From CAYRYU01 sp964428355 (GTDB lineage Bacteria > Muiribacteriota > Ozemobacteria > Ozemobacterales > Ozemobacteraceae), in assembly GCA_964428355.1 (NCBI GenBank), contig CAYRYU010000116.1, positions 1 through 21,332 on the forward strand: a stretch of 21,332 nucleotides of DNA, read 5' to 3'. The position numbers and the translations under genes are program-made. Position 1 is the first letter of the stretch. Every line of letters starts with the position of its first letter. The notes under the pieces were generated by a model. It was not told the DNA's origin, ran no database searches, and saw only the letters and a list, made by a program, of their open reading frames with translations. Of this stretch, positions 7,212 through 15,902 are shown piece by piece.

Positions 7212-10078
7212 ATGAAACTTCAGAAATGGATCATTCTCCTGGTCATTTTTATCACCCTTTCGGGGAGTAGCTCGGGAGCCTCGAATTCACAATTCTGCCT
7301 CCTTTCGAAGGAGCCGGTCGAGTATCTGATCATCACCTCGGCCGAGATGGCCCCGATTTTCCAGAAGCTGGCGGAATGGAAGACATCCAAGGGGGTCCCT
7401 GCACGTGTGATAACCCTTTCTTTCATATGGAAAAACTATCCGAAAGGCGACAACCCCCGGAAAATCCGTGATTTCATCAGGGACGCAGTCGCCAACTGGA
7501 ACACGAGATACGTCCTTCTTGGGGGAGATACCGGAAACAAGGNNNNNNNNNNNNNNNNNNNNNNNNNNNNNNNNNNNNNNNNNNNNNNNNNNNNNNNNNN
7601 NNNNNNNNNNNNNNNNNNNNNNNNNNNNNNNNNNNNNNNNNNTGGGTGAAGAAAGCCATGCTCGTGGGGGTCGACCTTGATCTCAAGACCGCATCCGAAG
7701 AAGGATGTGATCAGATCGAACGCGAGTTCCTGAAAGGGTTCCAGGTCGAAAAATTCTACCAGGGGAAAGGAACCGACAACTCTAAGATCAAGGATGGCTT
7801 CACAAAAGTTTCCCCTCACCTGGTCTCGGTTTCCGCCCACGGCGGCAAGAACGGCCTCGAAGTATGCGGTTGGTTCGCTAACAAGGACGCGGACGACCTG
7901 GCGAATCCCTTTCCTTTCGTCTACGTTTCCATGTCGTGCCTCACCAACGCCTTCGATGAGGATTCCCTTTCCGAACACTTCATGAACAACCCGAAGGGTG
8001 GAGCGGTCGCCTTCTGGGCATGCAGCCGGTATGGCTGGTACAACTCGAACAACGAGGGTTTCGGCCAATCGGAGCTCTTCCTCAAGGAATTCTTCCGGCA
8101 GCTCCTGGTCGATCCGATGGGCACCTCCAATTCCCTGGGAGAGGTCATCTTCCGCGCACGCACGAAGTATCTTTCCCTGGCGAAGGAGGGGGATTATTAC
8201 CAACGTTGGCTGACCTTCGGGATGAACCTCCTGGGCGATCCGGAAATGCCGGTCTGGACAGAGGAACCCAGGGAGATGATGGTCAAGCTCGAGCAGGAGG
8301 GCGATTCGATCACCGCCACCGTAACCGACAAGGATGGCCCGGTCAGGGGTGCCCGGGGCTGCATTCGTTTCGAGGACGCGACGAGCCTGAAACTGACCCT
8401 TACCGCGAGGAACCGCATTCCAAGGGAGTGGACGGTTTTGTTCCCGGTTCCTGCGGGGGTTTATGATGTCCAGCACTCCGATTCATCCGGTAAGATCCGG
8501 TTCACCGCCTGTGGAAGGCTGAGCGTGATCCAGAGCCGGATCTCCGAACTCGTATCGCTCGATTCCGCCCTCAATGACCTCGAGAATCATCTCAAGACCC
8601 TCGACAAGAACGGAAAAACCCTGGCGAAACTGACCTCGGATCATCAATACCTCCTTTCCCGACTCGAGCAGGCCCGAAAGGAAATCCAGTCCTTCCTGGT
8701 CCGCCTGGTCGAAGAAAAGCGCTGGCTCGAGGTCGGGGAAACCCTCACCGGGGCGAAATCAGCACTCGAAACCAACCCCGCAGCCCTCAACCAGGTCCGA
8801 TTCATCGTCAAAACCCTCTCCGAAAAAATCCAGTTCGAACAGGTCCATACTCCCGATTCCGGGGAGGAAAGCGCGGGATGCCCCGCGGGAATCCTTCAAG
8901 TCATCGCGGATCTGGAGAAAACCCTCGAGGGGATGGATCCTCCGGATCTTGGTATCCAGACCGGGAACCTTCTGGTCACATCAGATCCTTCCGATGTGGA
9001 AATCTACCTCGACAACATCCCAAAGGGGAAAACCCCGTGCACCATCGAGGGGGTTCCCATCGGGACACACTCTCTCAAAGCGGTTTCCCAGGGCTTCGTC
9101 GTAGCGAAAAGAACCGTGGCGGTTTCCGGTCCCGGTGAACTCAAGGAACACATCCTTCTGAAAGCCAACTGCTCCGTGAAGGGTAAGGTCTCCCTCCCCG
9201 GGGAGGGTCCCGCCGCCGGGGTTCTGGTCCAACTGAAAGAACACGCCCTCGGGGAGGGGTATGAAGTCATCGCAACCGCGACAACCGATGAAATGGGAAT
9301 CTACCGTTTTTCCGGATTGGGGAGGAAGGATTTCAGGGTCGATTTTTCCCTTGAAGGCTACAATCCGGAAGAAAAGCCCTTCTTTTTCGATTCATTTCCG
9401 GATCAGGGCTTCAATCGAGTCTACGACTTCACGCTGATTCCCCTGTGCACTATTTCGGGGAAAATCTCCGACCCCCAAGACGTAGAGATACGCTTTTTCA
9501 AGGACGGGATCTGTACTGAAATCCTTCCTTTATCCGAAGACGGCTCCTTTTCCATTCCAAAGGTTGCCCGGGGTTCTTGCGGATTGGGCGTTTCCAGACC
9601 CGGCCACTGTCCCTGGCTGAAAACCTGGGAAAACAGCAAGGGGGAGGACCGGGATTTCGGGGAGATCGTCCTCTCTCCAATCATACGGGTAAGGCTCTGC
9701 CTTATTCGCGCCGGACTGGCTTCTTCGTTGGAGATGAAACCCGACGGCCAGGGGTTATACACCTGCAAGGTGACTCTTCCCGCATATGCCACAAAACCTG
9801 TAGGTTTCTATTTCCTCCTCAACAAGGACTTGGGGGAGGCGGGCTGCTCATGGGCATTCGACCCTGACTCCCCAATCGGAACGGATTTCCGCCAGCCGAT
9901 GAACATCTTGAATGTTCCCCAGACCAAAGAATACGAGTTCCGCTTCGATTCCCGCAGGAGGCCAATCTTCTTTCGGACGGAAAAGGATACTTCCGGAAAG
10001 GAAATCTGGATTGTCCCCTCCGGTATGGAGGACCCGCCCCCTGGACCGACGATTTCGCGGAATCCTGACGGCTATTGA
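7212..10078 (+). CDS. Secreted C25 (gingipain-like) cysteine protease with PEGA domain, broken by gap
   Basis: The first 110 residues carry a signal peptide (MKLQKWIILLVIFITLSGSS, cut near Ala23) and the C25 N-terminal pattern EYLIITSAEMAPIFQKLAEW and RYVLLGGDTG. After the gap, 811 residues contain the catalytic His in VSAHGG (codon 7838) and the Cys in SMSCLTN (codon 7937). These are 33 residues apart, the same separation I recall for RgpB His211/Cys244. The catalytic domain ends near WLTFGMNLLGDPEMPVW. Then come an Ig-like segment, a helical/coiled-coil stretch (about 8560-8850), a PEGA domain (about 8960-9130, SDPSDVEIYLDNIPKGKTP) and carboxypeptidase-regulatory/Ig-like modules to the end. 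No type IX sorting tail is evident. The two halves are in different frames only because the N length is arbitrary. ATG 7212 follows GGGGAAGGAA. Confidence 0.85.
7543..7642. other. Assembly gap inside the C25 protease gene
   Basis: A run of exactly 100 N. Unlike the gap at 2280, the flanks share no repeated end, so sequence is truly missing and the true length is unknown. The C25 family has more residues between the GGDT segment and the catalytic His than are present here, so the missing piece is probably longer than 100 bp. Confidence 0.9.
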
Positions 10079-10198
10079 TCACTGGGAAACCTGACCGGAT
10101 TTTGTCCTGACGATCGTCCTGCAAGCGCGAGGCAGGCTGGGCGGGATTCCCAACCGGGACTTCTCCGAACCAGTTGCGGGGTTGTGGTATTCTTGGCC

Positions 10199-11187
10199 AT
10201 GGAAAGAAACCGGGGAAAAGGGTTGGAGATTTCGGCCTTGGGGAAGGCGAGCCGGTATTTTTGCCTGGCCGTCTTCCTTTTTTCGACAATGGCACAGACT
10301 TTTGCGGGGGCTTCGAAGACAGCGCCTCTCGGGCACGGTTACGAGTTTGCCGGGAACGGCAAGCGACAGGAACCCGAGCAGGCTGCGCTCTGGCAGACCG
10401 AGACTCCGCGCACGGATTTTTCGATTCTTCACCGGAGCGAAGCCCGGGATGCGGCNNNNNNNNNNNNNNNNNNNNNNNNNNNNNNNNNNNNNNNNNNNNN
10501 NNNNNNNNNNNNNNNNNNNNNNNNNNNNNNNNNNNNNNNNNNNNNNNNNNNNNNNCCAGGCCATGGCCGGCCAGGATGGAAATCGACGAAAAGGGGGCTC
10601 TCGCGGGAGCAGGCCTGGAGTTGGCATGGACGAACGATCTCCTGGAGCTCTACTTTCTCCACGTCCAGGGGTCCGGGATGCTGGAATTCGGCCCGGAAGA
10701 CCGGAAATGGATCGAATGCGCCGGGGGAAACGGGCATCGTTACGTGAGTCTGGGGAGACTCCTGGTCGACCGTGGGGAAATACCCGCAGAATCGATCTCC
10801 CTCCGGGCGATCCGGAACTGGATGGCAGGTCACCCGGGAGAGCTGGTCCCGATGCTCTACCAGAACCCGGCCTACACGTTCTTCCGGTGGGCGGACTGGC
10901 CGACACGCGGGGCGGCGGGGGTTTCCCTGGTCGCGGGCCATTCGGTCGCGGCTGATCCGAAGGTGTTTCCCCTCGGGTCCTGCCTGCTGGGGGAGGTCCC
11001 GGAGCTCGACGGGCAGGGCGTATTGATTGGCTATTCCTGGCGTCTCCTGTTCGTCCACGACACGGGTCGGGCGATCAGGGGCCCCGGTCACCTGGACCTG
11101 TACCACGGAATCGGCCGCGAACTCGGTGACCGCGCGGGAGACCTGCATCATTACGGTCGAGTCTGGCTTCTCCTGCCTCCCGATTAG
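10199..11187 (+). CDS. mltA: MltA-type membrane-bound lytic murein transglycosylase, broken by gap
   Basis: The C-terminal part is a clear MltA plus 3D domain: GAGLELAWTNDLLELYFLHVQGSG, then GGNGHRYVSLGRLLVDRG, NPAYTFFR, AADPKVFPLGS and VHDTGRAIRGPGHLDLYHGIG. The Asp of HDTG (codon 11059) matches the catalytic Asp of the family (Asp308 in E. coli). The enzyme cuts glycan strands of peptidoglycan, leaving 1,6-anhydro ends, in the periplasm. The N-terminal part before the gap starts at ATG 10199 with a basic region and hydrophobic segment (YFCLAVFLFSTMAQTFA) ending near AGASK, apparently a signal peptide without an obvious lipobox. A GTG at 10184 is an alternative start. The gap removes much of the MltA domain, so full length cannot be given. 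It converges on ribH. Confidence 0.87.
10456..10555. other. Assembly gap inside mltA
   Basis: A run of exactly 100 N with unrelated flanks, so a true gap of unknown length. The two coding halves lie in different frames as written, which needs no biological frameshift because the N count is a placeholder. Confidence 0.9.
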
Positions 11188-11257
11188 GTTCGGGCCTGTC
11201 TCGCCCAAAGGATGCGGCTTCGGGGAGGGCGGCTTGGATCGGGGGCTCCGGGAGCTC

Positions 11258-11728
11258 CTATTTGCCGGGAAGGAGCTTCACGAGGTTGGCCATTTCGATT
11301 GCGCTGACCGCGGCATCCCAACCCTTGTTTCCGGCTTTGGTTCCAGCCCGCTCCACCGCCTGTTCGATCGTGTCCGTGGTCAGGATCCCGAAGATCACGG
11401 GAACCCCCGTCGAATCGGACGCGTGGGCCACCCCCTTTGCGGCTTCGGCGCAGACGTAGTCGAAGTGCGGCGTCGAGCCGCGAATAACCGCACCAAGGGC
11501 GATGACGGCGTGATATCTGCCCGACTGGGCCATCCGTTTGGCGATGAAGGGAATCTCGAACGCTCCCGGCACCCACGCGGTATCGATATCGGCTTCACCC
11601 ACCCCATGTCGGCGCAGGGCATCGTTTGCACCTTCCACGAGCTTTCCCGAGATGAACTCGTTGAAACGGCCCGCGACGATCCCGAGCTTGAGCCCGGTTC
11701 CGATAAGATTTCCCTCAATGCGAGACAT
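11258..11728 (-). CDS. ribH: 6,7-dimethyl-8-ribityllumazine synthase
   Basis: A 156-residue lumazine synthase of full family length. It condenses 5-amino-6-ribitylaminouracil with 3,4-dihydroxy-2-butanone 4-phosphate to give the direct riboflavin precursor, usually as a cytoplasmic icosahedral or pentameric shell. Motifs: GRFNEFI near residue 20, PGAFEIP (about 54-60), ALGAVIRGSTPHFDYV (substrate loop with the active-site His) and FGILTTDTIEQA followed by ERAGTKAGNKG. ATG 11728 has a strong GGAGG (11736-11740) and overlaps the end of ribBA by 14 bp. It is the last gene of the riboflavin operon; 70 bp separate it from the convergent mltA and hold no convincing terminator. Confidence 0.97.
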   Translation of the reverse strand: MSRIEGNLIGTGLKLGIVAGRFNEFISGKLVEGANDALRRHGVGEADIDTAWVPGAFEIPFIAKRMAQSGRYHAVIALGAVIRGSTPHFDYVCAEAAKGVAHASDSTGVPVIFGILTTDTIEQAVERAGTKAGNKGWDAAVSAIEMANLVKLLPGK

Positions 11729-12941
11729 GCTTGTTTCCTCCTTGCCGGACCTCGAGAAGGTGTCCGAGCTTTTCCTTCTTGGTTTTCAGATAGGCCTCGT
11801 TTTCCCGCTTCGCCTCGATCTCGATGGGAACGCGCTCCGTGATTTCCAGACCGTATCCGTCGAGCCCCTTGATCTTCCGGGGATTGTTCGTCATCAGCCG
11901 CATCCGTGTCACGCCCAGTTCGCGCAGTATCTGGGCACCGATCCCGTAGTCGCGCAGGTCGGGCTTGAAACCGAGCCGCTCGTTGGCTTCGACCGTGTCG
12001 CAGCCGCCTTCCTGCAGGCGATAGGCCTTGATCTTGTTCACCAGCCCGATTCCACGCCCCTCCTGCTGAAGGTAGAGAACCACCCCCCGTCCCTCTGATT
12101 CGATCATCTCCATGGCACGTTCGAGCTGTTCCCCGCAGTCGCAACGCCTGGAGTGGAAGATGTCCCCGGTCACGCAGGAGGAATGGACCCTCACGAGAAC
12201 GGGTTCCCCGGTGGAAACATCCCCCTTGACCAACGCCACATGTTCCCGATCGTCGAGGAGGTTCGAGAAGCCCACGAGCCGGAAGCTCCCGTGCACGGTA
12301 GGAAGATCGGCTTCGGCTTCCCTCTTCACGAGACGGTCCCGGGCATAACGGAAGGCGATCAGGTCACGGATCGTGATCAGCCGCAAACCATGTTCGCGGG
12401 CAATGGCCACGAGATCCGGGAGCCGTGCCATCTCTCCGTCTTCCCTGATGATTTCACAGATCACGCCCACCTCGGGACTTTCTGATAACCGGGCGAGATC
12501 GACGGCGGCTTCCGTATGACCCGCCCGCTGCAGAACGCCCCCCGGCCTCGCCACGAGGGGGAACACGTGGCCGGGCCGGCGGAAATCCCCCGGAACCGAA
12601 CCGGGGTTTGCAAGTGCCCTGAGGGTTGCCGCGCGCTCGGACGCCGAGATTCCGGTCGTGGAAGCTATATGGTCGATGCTGACTGTAAAGGCGGTCCCAT
12701 GCGGGTCGGTGTTCCTGCGCTGCATGGGCGATAGATCCAGCCGTTCCGCGATTCGGGTGGAGACTGGTGCGCAAACCAGTCCTTTCCCCTTGCTGATGAG
12801 GAAATTCACGGTCTCGGGAGTTGCCCGGTCCGCGAGAAAGGTGAAATCACCTTCGTTTTCGCGGTCCTCATCGTCACAGACGATAACGATTCGTCCCTCG
12901 GAAAGCTCCCTGAGAGCCTCTTCGACGTTGCTGAACATCAT
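11715..12941 (-). CDS. ribBA: Bifunctional DHBP synthase / GTP cyclohydrolase II
   Basis: A 408-residue fusion enzyme. The N-terminal RibB domain (1-200) has DDEDRENEGD (23-32), RRNTDPHGTAFTVSID (75-90) and GHTEAAVDLA (141-150), so it should make 3,4-dihydroxy-2-butanone 4-phosphate from ribulose-5-phosphate. The C-terminal RibA domain (about 205-400) has zinc ligands Cys256, Cys267 and Cys269 in SSCVTGDIFHSRRCDCG, then YLQQEGRGIGL, DLRDYGIGAQIL and TNNPRKIKGL, so it should open GTP to the pyrimidine precursor. Both active sites look intact. The start region is ATGATG; AAGGAG is 3 nt from the first ATG (12941) and 6 nt from the second (12938), which may be the real start. Third gene of the operon. 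Confidence 0.97.
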   Translation of the reverse strand: MMFSNVEEALRELSEGRIVIVCDDEDRENEGDFTFLADRATPETVNFLISKGKGLVCAPVSTRIAERLDLSPMQRRNTDPHGTAFTVSIDHIASTTGISASERAATLRALANPGSVPGDFRRPGHVFPLVARPGGVLQRAGHTEAAVDLARLSESPEVGVICEIIREDGEMARLPDLVAIAREHGLRLITIRDLIAFRYARDRLVKREAEADLPTVHGSFRLVGFSNLLDDREHVALVKGDVSTGEPVLVRVHSSCVTGDIFHSRRCDCGEQLERAMEMIESEGRGVVLYLQQEGRGIGLVNKIKAYRLQEGGCDTVEANERLGFKPDLRDYGIGAQILRELGVTRMRLMTNNPRKIKGLDGYGLEITERVPIEIEAKRENEAYLKTKKEKLGHLLEVRQGGNKHVSH

Positions 12942-12955
12942 GATCTCCTTTGCCT

Positions 12956-13615
12956 CTACCTATTTGGCCCCCGGGGTTGGATGAAACCCAAGGATTCGAG
13001 CAAGCCCTCATCCATTGTCCTTTTTCCGTCAGGGCCGAGCAGTCTCTCGACATACTTCGCGATCATGTCGCATTCGACGTTTACCGCCTCCCCAGCCCTC
13101 TTTCCCCCCAGTATGGATAGGGAGCTGGTGTGTGGGACGATCGAAACGGAGAACGATTCCCGGGACAGGTCCATCACCGTAAGGCTCGTTCCGTCGAGTG
13201 CGACGGAACCCTTCATCGCGACGAATCTCAGAAGACGGGGATCAACGCCTATGCAGAGCAGTTCCGCATTGCCAGCTTTCGCCCGGGATCGGATGACCCC
13301 GGTCCCGTCGACGTGGCCGGACACGAGGTGCCCTCCCAATCGTCCCCCCAGGGGGACCGCCCGCTCGAGATTCACCGGGGACCCGGTCCGCAGGGATCCG
13401 AGAGTGGTCGCACGAAGGGTTTCGGGCATCACGTCGGCGGTGAACCCCGTTCCATTGAAACTGCGAACCGTGAGGCAGACCCCGTTAACGGCGATGCTCG
13501 CTCCGATGGTCAGGTCAGTCAGGATGACACGCGCCTGGACGGTCAGCGAGCCGGGTTCCCCACCGACCGCGGGGCTCCTGACCGTGCCTATTTCCTCAAC
13601 GATCCCAGTGAACAT
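12956..13615 (-). CDS. ribE: Riboflavin synthase, alpha subunit
   Basis: A 219-residue protein starting MFTGIVEEIGTV, the hallmark of riboflavin synthase. It contains two lumazine-binding barrels: IGASIAVNGVCLTV in the first and SGHVDGTG followed by KGSVALDGTSLTV in the second. It dismutates two lumazines to riboflavin plus the pyrimidine that RibH reuses. The ATG shares one base with the ribD stop (TGATG at 13613-13617), a strong sign of translational coupling. The C-terminal tail after the last helix (YVERLLGPDG onwards) is about 20 residues and unremarkable. Alternative symbol ribC in some species. Confidence 0.96.
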   Translation of the reverse strand: MFTGIVEEIGTVRSPAVGGEPGSLTVQARVILTDLTIGASIAVNGVCLTVRSFNGTGFTADVMPETLRATTLGSLRTGSPVNLERAVPLGGRLGGHLVSGHVDGTGVIRSRAKAGNAELLCIGVDPRLLRFVAMKGSVALDGTSLTVMDLSRESFSVSIVPHTSSLSILGGKRAGEAVNVECDMIAKYVERLLGPDGKRTMDEGLLESLGFIQPRGPNR

Positions 13616-14700
13616 CAGCCCAGACCTTGCCTTACCGCGGTCAGTCTGAGGTCGTCACCTATCCTCTGGACGGATTCGAACTCCAGCTGCATGGCGTCTT
13701 CGAGCGAGGCGATTCCCTCCCCGGCAAAGGGGAAGCGGGCGGCCTTTCCTCCGATAACCTTTGGGGAAACGTAGAGAACGACTTCCTCGAAGAGCCGGGA
13801 ATCGAGGAATGCCCCGTGGACCGCTGCGCCCCCTTCGACGAGGACCGAGAGAACCCCCCGTTCACCCAACTCCTCCAGGACTCCGGAAACCGTGATCTGG
13901 TCGGGGAAGGAAACCACATCCACCTTTTTTGCCCGCAGTGAGCGAACCCGGGAGTCGGGAGCACGGTCGGTGGTAAAAACCAGGGTAGGAGCGGTTCCAT
14001 CGACGATCGCCGAGTCCGGCGGAGTTCTGCACGTGCTGTCGAGGACCACCCGGAGAGGATTCACCCCCCCGGAGGGAAGCCGGGTCGTGAGCGATGGGTT
14101 GTCCGCGAGCACCGTTCCGATTCCGACCAGGATCGCGTCCCTCCGGTGCCTGAGTACGTGCCCGTCCTCGCGGGCTTCGATCCCGGTAATCCATCGGCTT
14201 TCACCGGTGCGGGTGGCGATCTTTCCGTCGATGCTCACTCCGGCCTTCAGCGTTACCCAGGGCCGGTGTTCCCTCTGGAAGAAGAAGAATTCCCGGTTCA
14301 GGCGCCGGGCCTCATGCTCCAAGACACCGACCGTGACCTCTATCCCCGCCTCCTGGAGCTTCCGGGATCCTTTTCCCGCAGTAACGGGGTTCTCGTCGAG
14401 CGTTGCTATGACAACCCTCTTCACTCGCTCCCCGATCAGGAAATCGACGCATGGCGGGGTCTTTCCCTGGTGGGCACAGGGTTCGAGGGTGACGAAGACC
14501 GTCGAGCCGGCGATCTCCGCTCCCGCCTGGCGCGCCGCCAGGACCTCGGCGTGCGGCTCCCCGGCGCGAAGGTGGGTTCCAACCCCGATTATCCGTCCGT
14601 TCTTGACGACCACGCAACCGACCGAGGGATTGGGGGAAGTCTGCCCGACAGTGAGCTCCGCCAGCTCGAGGGCTTTTGCCATGTAGAACTGGTCGTCCAT
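13615..14700 (-). CDS. ribD: Bifunctional diaminohydroxyphosphoribosylaminopyrimidine deaminase / reductase
   Basis: A 361-residue fusion. The deaminase domain (1-145) has the zinc site HAE (His50, Glu52) and PCAHQGKTPPC (Cys75, Cys84), plus TSPNPSVGCVVV. The reductase domain (about 147-361) has VTLKAGVSIDGKIATRTGESRWITG, DAILVGIGTVLADNPSLTTR, LVEGGAAVHGAFL and FEEVVLYVSPKVIGG. It carries out the second and third steps of riboflavin synthesis in the cytoplasm. ATG 14700 is chosen over farther upstream codons because GGAGG (14710-14714) precedes it and the frame above that enters the terminator and riboswitch. First gene of the operon, so its leader controls the whole pathway. Confidence 0.97.
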   Translation of the reverse strand: MDDQFYMAKALELAELTVGQTSPNPSVGCVVVKNGRIIGVGTHLRAGEPHAEVLAARQAGAEIAGSTVFVTLEPCAHQGKTPPCVDFLIGERVKRVVIATLDENPVTAGKGSRKLQEAGIEVTVGVLEHEARRLNREFFFFQREHRPWVTLKAGVSIDGKIATRTGESRWITGIEAREDGHVLRHRRDAILVGIGTVLADNPSLTTRLPSGGVNPLRVVLDSTCRTPPDSAIVDGTAPTLVFTTDRAPDSRVRSLRAKKVDVVSFPDQITVSGVLEELGERGVLSVLVEGGAAVHGAFLDSRLFEEVVLYVSPKVIGGKAARFPFAGEGIASLEDAMQLEFESVQRIGDDLRLTAVRQGLG

Positions 14701-14719
14701 GGCCTTGTTCCTCCGATCG

Positions 14720-14744
14720 AAAAAAGCTCCCGGGTCTCGGGAGT
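14720..14744 (-). terminator. Leader terminator of the FMN riboswitch
   Basis: On the minus strand a CTCCCG/CGGGAG stem (14738-14743 with 14727-14732) and 5-nt loop are followed by six T (14720-14725), just before the ribD SD. A competing element is present: the segment at 14777-14784 is perfectly complementary over 8 bases to 14723-14730, which contains the 3' arm and part of the T run. This fits FMN-controlled attenuation. Confidence 0.85.
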
Positions 14745-14791
14745 TTCGGGGCAGGAATGAAAGCCAAACGAAAGCCGGAGCTTTCGAAGGT

Positions 14792-14951
14792 TTTCCTTCT
14801 TCCATCCAGACTTTACTGTCGGTTCCGGAATCACACCGGATCGGCCCCGCGCCTTTCGGCATACCTCTCGGGCGGGGTTCGCGGACTTGGCAACGGCCTC
14901 CTGGGCCCCGCTTCACCGCCGGGCGGGAATTTCACCCTGTCCCGAAGGAAA
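14792..14951 (-). ncRNA. FMN riboswitch (RFN element)
   Basis: The ribD leader matches the RFN consensus on the minus strand: GGTGAAATTCCC, then GCCGAAAGG, GATCCGGTGTGATTCCGGAA, CCGACAGT and AGTCTGGATG (14803-14812). The closing stem P1 is an 8-bp perfect pair, TTTCCTTC (14944-14951) with GAAGGAAA (14792-14799). The P1 3' arm can instead form a GAAGG/CCTTC hairpin (14786-14799). Binding FMN should stabilise P1 and favour the downstream terminator, switching the rib operon off. Confidence 0.96.
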
Positions 14952-14970
14952 CCCGGTCCAAAACGGATCG

Positions 14971-14999
14971 ATTATGGCAGAACGCCTCTCCATTGTCCA
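14971..14999 (-). promoter_or_regulatory. Sigma70-type promoter of the riboflavin operon
   Basis: On the minus strand TGGACA (14994-14999) and CATAAT (14971-14976) are separated by exactly 17 bp. Transcription would begin about 15 bp before the 5' arm of riboswitch P1, which is the expected geometry. Confidence 0.75.
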
Positions 15000-15020
15000 G
15001 TTTTTTCCTGACCTACATTT

Positions 15021-15064
15021 GGGGGACACGTGTCCCCATTTAACGAGCGGAGACACATGTCCCC
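15021..15064. repeat. Pair of REP-like palindromes
   Basis: A perfect 16-bp palindrome, GGGGACACGTGTCCCC (15022-15037), is followed 11 bp later by an imperfect relative, GGAGACACATGTCCCC (15049-15064). The outer flanks are also related (CATTTG and CAGTTC types). This resembles dispersed REP/BIME-type elements. It lies between the riboflavin promoter and the rightward DUF4105 operon. No transposase or RAYT gene is in the window. Confidence 0.7.
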
Positions 15065-15131
15065 AGTTCCCAGCAGGGTGGCGAAACCTGTCACGGGCTG
15101 GGGTGTGGTATCATGGGTTGGAGTCGCCTTT

Positions 15132-15146
15132 GGAGGAACCGCCTTG
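15132..15146 (+). promoter_or_regulatory. RBS and TTG start of the DUF4105 gene
   Basis: GGAGGA at 15132-15137, then a 6-bp spacer and TTG at 15144. No upstream in-frame ATG or GTG has a comparable SD: the ATG at 15057 and GTG at 15030 lie inside the palindromes. This site decides the start of the gene. Confidence 0.55.
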
Positions 15147-15902
15147 CCCAGGGACCAATCATGGGATCATCTCCAGCCATACCAGCGCCCTGCCATCCGT
15201 TCGTCGCGTGAAGACGGAATTCTGGGTTTCGAGAACATCCGGGATGGCCTCGAAACCGGCCTCCCGCCTGAGAAGGGAAAAAGATGGCGATGGTTTCGTG
15301 GAACCATTGATCCAAGCCGTGTCCGAGATGCTTTTCTGGTCCAGAAGCCGTTCTTTCCCGAGCAGGTGGCGTCCCACTTCCTGGTCCGGTTCACGTTCCA
15401 TCCGGGCGGCTTCTCGGTTGAAAACGGGCAGGAAACCGACGGCCTCGTGATTTCGGTGGAATCCCAGAGGTTGAAAGACCAATTTTACTCGATCTGGAAA
15501 GGTTTTCTCCACACCTACAGGGTCGTCTGGGTTCTTTCCACATGGAAAGACTACCGGGAACTTTCCGGACAGGTGGAAGGGCTTTCCCTCATCGCCCACC
15601 CTTTCCGGCCCGTCTCGCCAAAGATAAGGGAGTATCTTCTCGAGCTCCTGGGAGAGGCCTCGCTCGACCATTCCGGGGAGTGGTACAACTCGCTATTCAA
15701 TAACTGCTACACCAATCTCCTGCGGATCATCAACCGGGTCTGGAAAGACAGGGTTCCATTCAAGCTCTCCCCGTTTCCTTTCCCGAACCCGCTTCTCATG
15801 GTTCCCACTTGGATTCCGGCGTATCTGAGACGCCTGGGGGTCCTTTCCCCCGAAGCGGGAATTCTCTTCGGGCCCGAGCCAGGCAGGGAGGCAAGAAGAT
15901 GA
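15144..15902 (+). CDS. DUF4105-family protein
   Basis: A 252-residue protein with the DUF4105 pattern: GFENIRD, then RGTIDPSRVRDAFLVQKPFF, ASHFLVRFTF, and the conserved EWYNSLFNNCYTNLLRIINR around residues 190-210, whose Asn-Cys pair recalls a papain/NlpC-like active-site Cys in this family. Biochemical role is unknown. The frame is open back to 15030, but those residues run through the palindromes. TTG 15144 is preferred because GGAGGA (15132-15137) sits 6 bp before it and DHLQPYQRPAI follows at once. No signal peptide is visible with this start. It overlaps cinA (ATGA at 15899-15902). TTG start is an inference. Confidence 0.7.
   Translation: MPRDQSWDHLQPYQRPAIRSSREDGILGFENIRDGLETGLPPEKGKRWRWFRGTIDPSRVRDAFLVQKPFFPEQVASHFLVRFTFHPGGFSVENGQETDGLVISVESQRLKDQFYSIWKGFLHTYRVVWVLSTWKDYRELSGQVEGLSLIAHPFRPVSPKIREYLLELLGEASLDHSGEWYNSLFNNCYTNLLRIINRVWKDRVPFKLSPFPFPNPLLMVPTWIPAYLRRLGVLSPEAGILFGPEPGREARR

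Noticed and set aside
7543..7642. Contig-overlap artefact like the one at 2280
   Set aside because: The sequences on the two sides share no common end, so this gap really lacks sequence. The same holds for 10456-10555.
11188..11257. Terminator between mltA and ribH
   Set aside because: The GCTC/GAGC pairing near 11245-11258 is only about 4 bp and has no T run on either strand.
13627..15011. Long plus-strand open frames opposite ribD and its leader
   Set aside because: They are shadows of the GC-rich ribD gene and the riboswitch; no family resemblance and no RBS.
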